From: Actinomycetota bacterium
GTDB taxonomy: Bacteria > Actinomycetota > UBA4738 > CADDZG01 > WHSQ01
Assembly (NCBI GenBank): GCA_030448085.1
Contig: JAUJNU010000063.1
Span: forward strand, 1-5,641
DNA length: 5,641 nucleotides
Direction of reading: 5' to 3'
Shown: in pieces, positions 1 to 4,543 of the stretch
Layout: each line of letters begins with the position of its first letter
Numbering within the stretch: the first letter of the stretch is position 1
The notes under the pieces: generated by a model
Database searches by the model: none
Told to the model about the DNA's origin: nothing
The model's input: the letters and a program-made list of their open reading frames with translations, nothing else
Made by a program: the position numbers and the translations under genes

Positions 1-1989
1 CGTCAGGTACTTGAACTCGGTCACCCTCGTGTACGGGTGCTCGTTCGGGTAGTTGACCACCGCTGCCGGCTGATGCTGCTCTCCATCGACGGTCTCGAAC
101 TTGAAGTCGAGCGAGCGGTAGGGGAGCTTTCCGTAACGCATATCGAAGTATTCGTCGACGGGTCCGGTGTAGATCATCTCGCGGTAGGGGATCATGCTCT
201 CGATCTCCCTGTAATCGGTGTTCAACATCATCTTGATGTTGGGGTGGTCGAGCATCCTTTCGAACATGCGCGTGTACCCGTGCAGAGGCATCGCTTGGTA
301 GGTGTCCGTGAAGTAGCGGGCGTCCCGGCTGGTTCTCGCCGGCACCCGCGCCGCAACCGAGGCGTCGAGCTCGGAGGGGTCCAACCCCCATTGCTTGCGG
401 GTGTAGTTGCGGAAGAATTTCTCGTAGAGGTCCCGGCCCACTTTCCCGACTACGGCTTCCTCCGAGTTCTGCGGGTGCTCGACAGGCTCCGCGACCGAGG
501 CGAAGAAGTCCTCGAGCTCGAGCGAGGTGATGTTCAGCCCGTAGAGCTCCCGAACCGTGTCGAGATTGATCGGCATCGGGACGAGGCGACCGTCGACGCT
601 GGCGAGGACTCGATGCTCGTACCGACGCCATTCCGTGAACTTAGACAGATGATCGAATACGTCTTTCGAGTTCGTGTGGAAGATGTGCGGCCCGTACTTG
701 TGGACGAGCACCCCGTTGTCGTCGTAGTGGTCGTAGGCGTTCCCCCCGATGTGGGGGCGCTTGTCCACCACGAGCACTTTCTTCCCCGCCTGTGATGCAA
801 GTCGCTCTGCGAGCACGCTTCCTGCGAACCCAGCACCTACTACGAGGAAGTCAAAGGCAGCCTCGCTCGCCGCAGAGGGGAGCCGCCTCGTGGAGCTCAT
901 CCTCTTCTCGCGGATCGCCCCGTCCATCAGGTCGGTCATCCGGTCGGCGATCACGTCCCAGTTGAGCAACCGGAGAAGCGGCTTGACCTTCGCGTCCCGG
1001 TCACGTTGCTGGTCGATGAGAACCTCGCGACAGGACTCGGCGAACTCTGCGGGCTCGTCTTGTAGGGCCACCACGTTGGCGTAGTCGGCGACGACGTCCC
1101 TGATCTGAGTCGAGACGACCGGCAGACCGGCCGCCAGGTACTCGAGGGTCTTCGTCGGGCTGATCGACCTCGTCGCCTCGTTGATAGCGAACGGCATCAG
1201 GGCAACGTCGAAGCTGCCCATGATCTCCGGGAGCCGGGTGTAGGGCTGATGGCCCAGGTACTCGATGTTGCCTGCCTGCGGCAGGTCGTCCGCATCGATC
1301 TTCACGACCGGCCCCACCATCTGGATGTCCCACTCCGGCAGTCGTGCGGCGACGTCTCGAACGAGGTCGAGGTCCAGACGCTCGTCGATGACCCCGACGT
1401 ACCCGGCGACCGGGCGATCTTTCTCTTGAACGTGCTCGCGGGCCGTCGCATAGTGTTCCGGCTCGACCCCGCTCGGGAACAGGAACGAGTGGTGGTACTG
1501 ACTCACGCGCTCGTACAGGGAACGCCCACCCGCGAAGACGAGATCCGCCTCGGTCAGTGCCTTTCGCTCCAGCTCTCGGAGCGCCTGAGGGGCCCCTTTG
1601 AAGGAAGCGAGGTCGTCCATCACGTCGTACACGAGCAACTCGGGCTTGCATGCCTGGGCGAGCTCGAGGGCCATCGGCGTGTAGAGCCATGCGACCGGGG
1701 GAAGGTCGTTCTCGGCGAGCAACTCTTCTAGAAGCGGGAGGTATTCCATCGCCCGGGGGTCCGTGAACGGCACCTCGCCGCCTTCGCCGGGAAGTTCGAG
1801 CACCACCCTGGTCACGGCACCTTCATCGACGACTTGCATGGTCGGCTCGGGCGCTCCACACAGCGCAGGCTCCTCGACGAAGAAGGTCCTCCGCCCTCGT
1901 CCGATGCGCGAGATCAGGTGGTGGGGCCTCTGCCAGACGAAATGCCACCTCAGGTGGCTGAACACGATCAAGTCACGACGCTGATCCAC
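1..1989 (-). CDS. glf: GT4-like glycosyltransferase fused to UDP-galactopyranose mutase (partial, C-terminus beyond left edge)
   Basis: The frame is open for 663 codons from GTG at 1989 to the left edge. Residues 1-363 look like a GT-B glycosyltransferase of the GT4 type: N-terminal DLIVFSHLRWHFVWQRPHH (6-24), FPSGVEP (171-177), YVGVIDE (197-203), and the donor-site segment NEATRSISPTKTLEYLAAG (270-288). Residues 364 onward are a flavin-dependent UDP-galactopyranose mutase, which interconverts UDP-Galp and UDP-Galf in the cytoplasm. The evidence is the Rossmann motif VVGAGFAGS (383-391), HIGGN (413-417), HKYGPHIFHTN (430-440), YTRKQWG (529-535), ARVPAR with the probable substrate-binding Arg552, YTGPVDEYFD (607-616) and PYTR (652-655). 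About 300 of the usual 370-390 mutase residues are present. The GTG start is chosen because AGAGGGGG lies 6 bases upstream and an in-frame TGA sits at 2008-2010. An internal ATG at 900 could start a separate mutase, but no stop separates the halves. The start overlaps the GH1-like gene, implying co-translation. The GT acceptor is unknown. Confidence 0.93.
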   Translation of the reverse strand, partial: MDQRRDLIVFSHLRWHFVWQRPHHLISRIGRGRRTFFVEEPALCGAPEPTMQVVDEGAVTRVVLELPGEGGEVPFTDPRAMEYLPLLEELLAENDLPPVAWLYTPMALELAQACKPELLVYDVMDDLASFKGAPQALRELERKALTEADLVFAGGRSLYERVSQYHHSFLFPSGVEPEHYATAREHVQEKDRPVAGYVGVIDERLDLDLVRDVAARLPEWDIQMVGPVVKIDADDLPQAGNIEYLGHQPYTRLPEIMGSFDVALMPFAINEATRSISPTKTLEYLAAGLPVVSTQIRDVVADYANVVALQDEPAEFAESCREVLIDQQRDRDAKVKPLLRLLNWDVIADRMTDLMDGAIREKRMSSTRRLPSAASEAAFDFLVVGAGFAGSVLAERLASQAGKKVLVVDKRPHIGGNAYDHYDDNGVLVHKYGPHIFHTNSKDVFDHLSKFTEWRRYEHRVLASVDGRLVPMPINLDTVRELYGLNITSLELEDFFASVAEPVEHPQNSEEAVVGKVGRDLYEKFFRNYTRKQWGLDPSELDASVAARVPARTSRDARYFTDTYQAMPLHGYTRMFERMLDHPNIKMMLNTDYREIESMIPYREMIYTGPVDEYFDMRYGKLPYRSLDFKFETVDGEQHQPAAVVNYPNEHPYTRVTEFKYLT

Positions 1990-3310
1990 TTTTGACCCCC
2001 TCTGGGTTCACGGTTCTCGGTTCTGAGATGAATCCGGCGACTTCGGAGCTGGGTGGGTCCTGCCATTCCCACTGGGCCATCTGCGGCATCAGCCCGGTAA
2101 GCCACGCGTCGACGGGTGGTTGCAGTCGGAAGGCGGGCAGGTCCTCGCTGGTGCATCCGCTGGCCACACGGCGGAAGTGTTGGGACATGCTCGACTCTCT
2201 CCTGCCCAACTCGTCGTCCAGCCAGTAAACGCCGACCGGGTCGACATGGCCGTCCGCATTTGAGAGGAGCGAGTCCCAGTCGAGTGAGTCGATGAACGGG
2301 AACCAGCAGTACGCCTCTATCGGCGCCCCCGTTGCTCTCGCCTGCTCGCACTGTTCGAGCGTGTACTTCATCCATGTCACTCGGTCCGACGCGAAGCCGC
2401 GGATGTTGGTCTCCGTCAGCCATAGGGGAAAGGCGGGGTAGAGCTGGTGGTACTCGGTGATCAGCGAGCCGAGCCCCCTCGGCTGTGGTGAGGGGGACAA
2501 ACCCTTGGGGGAGCCATCGTCGTAGAAAGCCCATTCGGAATGCGCGTAGTAGTCGAGTCCGAGGATGTCGATGTGCCCCGGCTCTATCTCCAGCAGGTCT
2601 TCTCCGCCGGCCTCCACGATGGCTTCAACGAAAGGCCGCTCTCTCGTCAGCTCGCGGGCCCCGGACACGATGTCGAGAACGAAGAACCTGCGATCGTTGG
2701 CCATCTCGTTGTAGCTCTCGCCCGTGGCGTCGAGGGCGCTATGTCCCTCGCACGTGTCTACGTACACGTGCTTCGAATGAGGGAGCAGCGAGCGGAACAG
2801 CCGGGACGCTTCGGTCAACGCGGGAAGCACGTTGCGGAACAGGCCCACGAGCTCCTCGAGCGAGGATCCGTAGGGGGGCCACACCGCTTCCTGTCCGCAT
2901 AGGAAGAGGGTTGCGAACGGCTCGTTGAACAGCGTGTAGAAGTCAACCCAGGGATAGCGCCGGGCGAAGGCCTCGCAGTATGCGAGATAAGAGTCATGGA
3001 ACCGCGGATCCTGGAATCCCTCCAGCCACTTCGGGTAGCTGGTGTGATGGACGAGGTCGACGACGGGTGTCAGCCCCTCGTCTCTCATGAAGCCGAGCAC
3101 TTCGTCGGTGTGGTCCCAGTTGAGCTCAGAGCCGGGGTCCGGAGCGATCCGGTGCCACCGGACCGGGTACCTCAGGCGCGTGACGCCGGACCTCTTCAAC
3201 AGGGTCAGATCTTCTCGCCACCGAACATGGTGGCGGGAAAGCTCGACGACGTCGATGTCATGCTTCGGGATATAGGTGCTCTCGAAGCCACCGATGATCT
3301 CGAACGTCAA
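1973..3310 (-). CDS. GH1-like (clan GH-A) glycosidase-family protein
   Basis: A TIM-barrel protein related to beta-glucosidase family GH1, about 445 residues from TTG 3310. Visible GH1-type features are IIGGFEST near the N-terminus (5-12), LRYPVRWHRIAP (46-57), and TLFNEPF (126-132) with the presumed acid/base Glu130. LWLTETNIRG (296-305) follows with the presumed nucleophile Glu300, in TETN form instead of the usual TENG. The barrel end reads FPFIDSLDWDSLL (337-349), like the GH1 WSLLDNFEW region. No signal peptide is evident, so it is probably cytoplasmic. It ends at TGA 1973-1975, overlapping the glycosyltransferase by 17 bp. The substrate is unknown, and it may be a glycan-biosynthesis partner rather than a catabolic hydrolase. 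The start is uncertain. The frame stays open to ATG 3472, but those 54 extra codons are Arg/His-rich with weaker GC3 bias and look non-coding. TTG 3310 places the conserved first strand at the N-terminus but has no adjacent Shine-Dalgarno. A one-base frameshift from ATG 3333 is also possible. Confidence 0.85.
   Translation of the reverse strand: MTFEIIGGFESTYIPKHDIDVVELSRHHVRWREDLTLLKRSGVTRLRYPVRWHRIAPDPGSELNWDHTDEVLGFMRDEGLTPVVDLVHHTSYPKWLEGFQDPRFHDSYLAYCEAFARRYPWVDFYTLFNEPFATLFLCGQEAVWPPYGSSLEELVGLFRNVLPALTEASRLFRSLLPHSKHVYVDTCEGHSALDATGESYNEMANDRRFFVLDIVSGARELTRERPFVEAIVEAGGEDLLEIEPGHIDILGLDYYAHSEWAFYDDGSPKGLSPSPQPRGLGSLITEYHQLYPAFPLWLTETNIRGFASDRVTWMKYTLEQCEQARATGAPIEAYCWFPFIDSLDWDSLLSNADGHVDPVGVYWLDDELGRRESSMSQHFRRVASGCTSEDLPAFRLQPPVDAWLTGLMPQMAQWEWQDPPSSEVAGFISEPRTVNPEGVKSGSAS
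1996..2003 (-). promoter_or_regulatory. Shine-Dalgarno for the glycosyltransferase-Glf gene
   Basis: AGAGGGGG on the minus strand, 6 bases before the GTG at 1989, lies inside the last codons of the GH1-like gene. It fixes the glycosyltransferase start at GTG. The next residues (VDQRRDLIVFSHLRW) lead straight into the conserved first strand of the domain. Confidence 0.75.
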
Positions 3311-3333
3311 CGAAGCTGGCTTGTAGCAGGCAT
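3307..3333 (-). other. Eight-codon leader ORF overlapping the GH1-like start, or a frameshifted true start
   Basis: ATG at 3333 has the best ribosome-binding site in the area (AGGAG at 3338-3342, 4-base spacer), but it reads only MPATSQLR before a TGA. That TGA (3307-3309) overlaps the in-frame TTG (3308-3310) of the GH1-like gene as TTGA. Either this is a mini-ORF coupling translation to the TTG, or one base is missing from the sequence and the true protein begins MPATSQL and runs into LTFEIIGG. The sequence alone cannot decide. Confidence 0.4.
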
Positions 3334-3472
3334 AAGGCTCCTGTTCTGGATGCCGGGAGATGCCGCGGCAAAGGGTGCTGGCTCGAGGCAAAAGAGCCTG
3401 CTCGAAACGGGTGTGGCGAGTAGCCCGGTGTGGGTCTGATCGCCGCCTCAGCATAGCCTGAGCGACGGCCAT

Positions 3473-3672
3473 TACCGGCCGTAAGCGCGCATATAGCTTT
3501 TAGGGCTCGGGGTCGTGAGCCACGGGTCCTCTGTGCAAGCTGCCATGAAGCAGACCCCGCATGACTATGAGGCCCTGAACGCGAAGGAAGGCACCCCGGG
3601 CTCGGAGGTCAGGGGCTGAGATCGCGACGAGATCCTTATCGAGCGGGGCGTGGCTATCACCTCGGTTGAGGC
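3473..3672. other. Intergenic region between the DUF2071 and GH1-like genes; no convincing gene
   Basis: This holds no recognisable protein, RNA gene or strong terminator. With 3311-3472, which I regard as 5' untranslated, the gap to the GH1-like gene is about 360 bp. A short stem, GGCTC 3504-3508 with GAGCC 3517-3521, lacks a T-run on the minus side. An AT-rich TATATG on the minus strand (3490-3495) could be a -10 for the GH1-like operon, but its -35 is poor. On the plus strand a frame with good GC3 runs from ATG 3545 to TGA 3619. It resumes in the same frame to TAG 3674-3676, sharing CTAG with the DUF2071 stop. It may be a decayed gene end or chance. Confidence 0.5.
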
Positions 3673-4404
3673 CTAGATCAGAGGGCGGGGCGGTGCCAGC
3701 TCGAAGGGCACGCCCGGTTCGATGAGGACGGAGAACGCGTCCATCGCCTCGGCGGCCGGGACGATGCCGAGCTCGTCCCACAGATCGAATCTCCCTTCTA
3801 GCAACTCTCCCTCGTAGGGACTCATGCGGGGGTGGCCGACCGGCATGTGGCCTTGCGCGCCGAGCGTCGAGGTGAAGTAACCCTCGAGCCGGTACGTGAT
3901 GAACTGAGCGTGCTCGTCGCCGCTCTCGAGGGGCCCCCTCGCACGGGGAGCATCCTTAGCCCTCAACTTGAAGCTGGTGTGGCCGCGGTCGCTCGAGACC
4001 CGGCACGTGTAGTCGTCGTAGCCCTCGCTGCCGAGGTTCGTGGCGACGGTGAAATCCCCCAGGTAGGTGTCTCGAGCGAGGGTTTTCTGGGCGGAGACCG
4101 CCAGCCTGGTGCCCAGGTACCGCCCCAGGAAATACACCCCTTGACCCCCCTTGTGGCGGACGTAGGTCCGATATGTGGACTCGTTGAAGGTGTGCCTCGG
4201 GTAAGGAAGTAGTGCCCAACGGAAGTCTCTATTGCAGAAGCACGTAGCGGAGACGAAACACATCTCCGTGCCGTCATCCCCGAAGAAGGTCTGCAACTCG
4301 TACGGGGGAGGCAGGTGACGAAGGACCCGTTCGGCCGGCACGGCGTGGGTGACGAGGGCGAAGTTCTGCACCTCGACGGCTATGGATGTGGGACCCCTCG
4401 GCAT
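3673..4404 (-). CDS. DUF2071 / YqjF-like protein (COG3361 type)
   Basis: A complete protein of 243 residues from ATG 4404, within the usual 220-260 range of the family. It has the DUF2071 layout. The N-terminal strand is FALVTHAVPAERVLRHLPPPY (15-35 region), where the HLPP motif is typical. Next come CFVSATCFCNRDF (49-61), the family signature FNESTYRTYV (73-82) and GVYFLGRYLGT (89-99), then a long beta-rich C-terminal half. The family is thought to share the acetoacetate-decarboxylase-like fold; no reaction is established, and none is inferred here. No signal peptide or membrane segment is seen. A TTG at 4422 in the same frame would add six residues. ATG 4404 is preferred because TATCCT sits six bases before it, as in a leaderless gene, and neither start has a Shine-Dalgarno. 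The nearest upstream in-frame stops are TAGs within the divergent region. It is co-oriented with the glycan genes but separated by a wide gap, so a shared role is not implied. Confidence 0.88.
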   Translation of the reverse strand: MPRGPTSIAVEVQNFALVTHAVPAERVLRHLPPPYELQTFFGDDGTEMCFVSATCFCNRDFRWALLPYPRHTFNESTYRTYVRHKGGQGVYFLGRYLGTRLAVSAQKTLARDTYLGDFTVATNLGSEGYDDYTCRVSSDRGHTSFKLRAKDAPRARGPLESGDEHAQFITYRLEGYFTSTLGAQGHMPVGHPRMSPYEGELLEGRFDLWDELGIVPAAEAMDAFSVLIEPGVPFELAPPRPLI

Positions 4405-4410
4405 CGCCAG

Positions 4411-4416
4411 AGGATA
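4411..4416 (-). promoter_or_regulatory. Candidate -10 element for leaderless transcription of the DUF2071 gene
   Basis: TATCCT (TANNNT form) on the minus strand is followed by six bases and then the ATG at 4404, so transcription would begin at or next to the A of the start codon. There is no Shine-Dalgarno, which agrees with a leaderless mRNA, common in actinobacteria. The matching -35 (near 4434-4439, TGCCTC or CTGCCT) is only a partial fit, so this is an inference. Confidence 0.35.
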
Positions 4417-4503
4417 GGACAAAGAAAAGTCGCGAGGCAGGGAACGGGGGATAACCGTCTAAAGTGTCTATGAGGGGGCAAAAGCCTTTCTTTCGGCCTG
4501 AAC

Positions 4504-4531
4504 GCCGTTCGCCGGAGCGGCTCTCTTTTCT
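4504..4531 (+). terminator. Stem-loop plus U-rich tail in the leader of the propeller gene (possible attenuator)
   Basis: GCCGTTC (4504-4510) pairs with GAGCGGC (4515-4521) over seven base pairs, one of them G-U, closing a four-base GCCG loop. TCTCTTTTCT (4522-4531) follows, then the Shine-Dalgarno. On the plus strand this resembles an intrinsic terminator placed in the 5' leader. The short stem and the C-interrupted T-run make it weak. It could also simply control access to the ribosome-binding site. Confidence 0.35.
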
Positions 4532-4536
4532 AGGAG
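4532..4536 (+). promoter_or_regulatory. Shine-Dalgarno for the exported propeller gene
   Basis: AGGAG, seven bases before ATG 4544, directly after the U-rich tail of the leader stem-loop. It is the strongest ribosome-binding site in this intergenic region and fixes the start just before a signal-peptide-like N-terminus. Confidence 0.8.
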
Positions 4537-4543
4537 CTTGTCT

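Noticed and set aside
513..524. Perfect palindrome CTCGAGCTCGAG
   Set aside because: It encodes the Leu-Glu-Leu-Glu of the mutase and arises from codon bias, with no sign of an operator.
37..795. Plus-strand ORF of 252 codons
   Set aside because: It is antisense to the Glf domain, whose minus-strand translation carries every expected UDP-galactopyranose mutase motif. The plus product is Val/Arg/Glu-rich with no recognisable domain, a usual shadow in GC-rich DNA.
534..836. Minus-strand ORF with a run of threonines
   Set aside because: The Thr run comes from reading the GACGACTACGACCACTACG region of glf out of frame, so it is not a real low-complexity protein.
1249..1731. Plus-strand ORF of 160 codons, and the minus ORF at 1001-1690
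   Set aside because: Both are out-of-frame shadows of the glycosyltransferase domain, which is continuous and motif-bearing in its own frame.
2485..2928. Several ORFs overlapping the GH1-like gene on both strands
   Set aside because: The GH1 motifs FNEP and TETN lie in the long minus frame, and the others are Arg-rich shadows.
3311..3472. N-terminal extension of the GH1-like protein to ATG 3472
   Set aside because: The 54 extra residues are rich in Arg and His, have weak GC3 bias, lack a Shine-Dalgarno and precede the conserved first strand. Kept only as an alternative start.
3472..3484. Imperfect dyad TTACCGGCCGTAA upstream of the GH1-like gene
   Set aside because: The arms are only four bases with a mismatched centre, and no second copy exists in the window to suggest an operator.
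3500..3781. Minus-strand ORF of 93 codons across the DUF2071 3' end
   Set aside because: It overlaps the DUF2071 coding end in another frame and shows no motif or ribosome-binding site.
4440..4466. ECF-sigma-like promoter: GGGAAC (4440-4445), 18 bases, GTG (4464-4466)
   Set aside because: The -35 resembles the GGAAC class but the -10 is too loose and such matches are frequent in GC-rich DNA, so it was not called.
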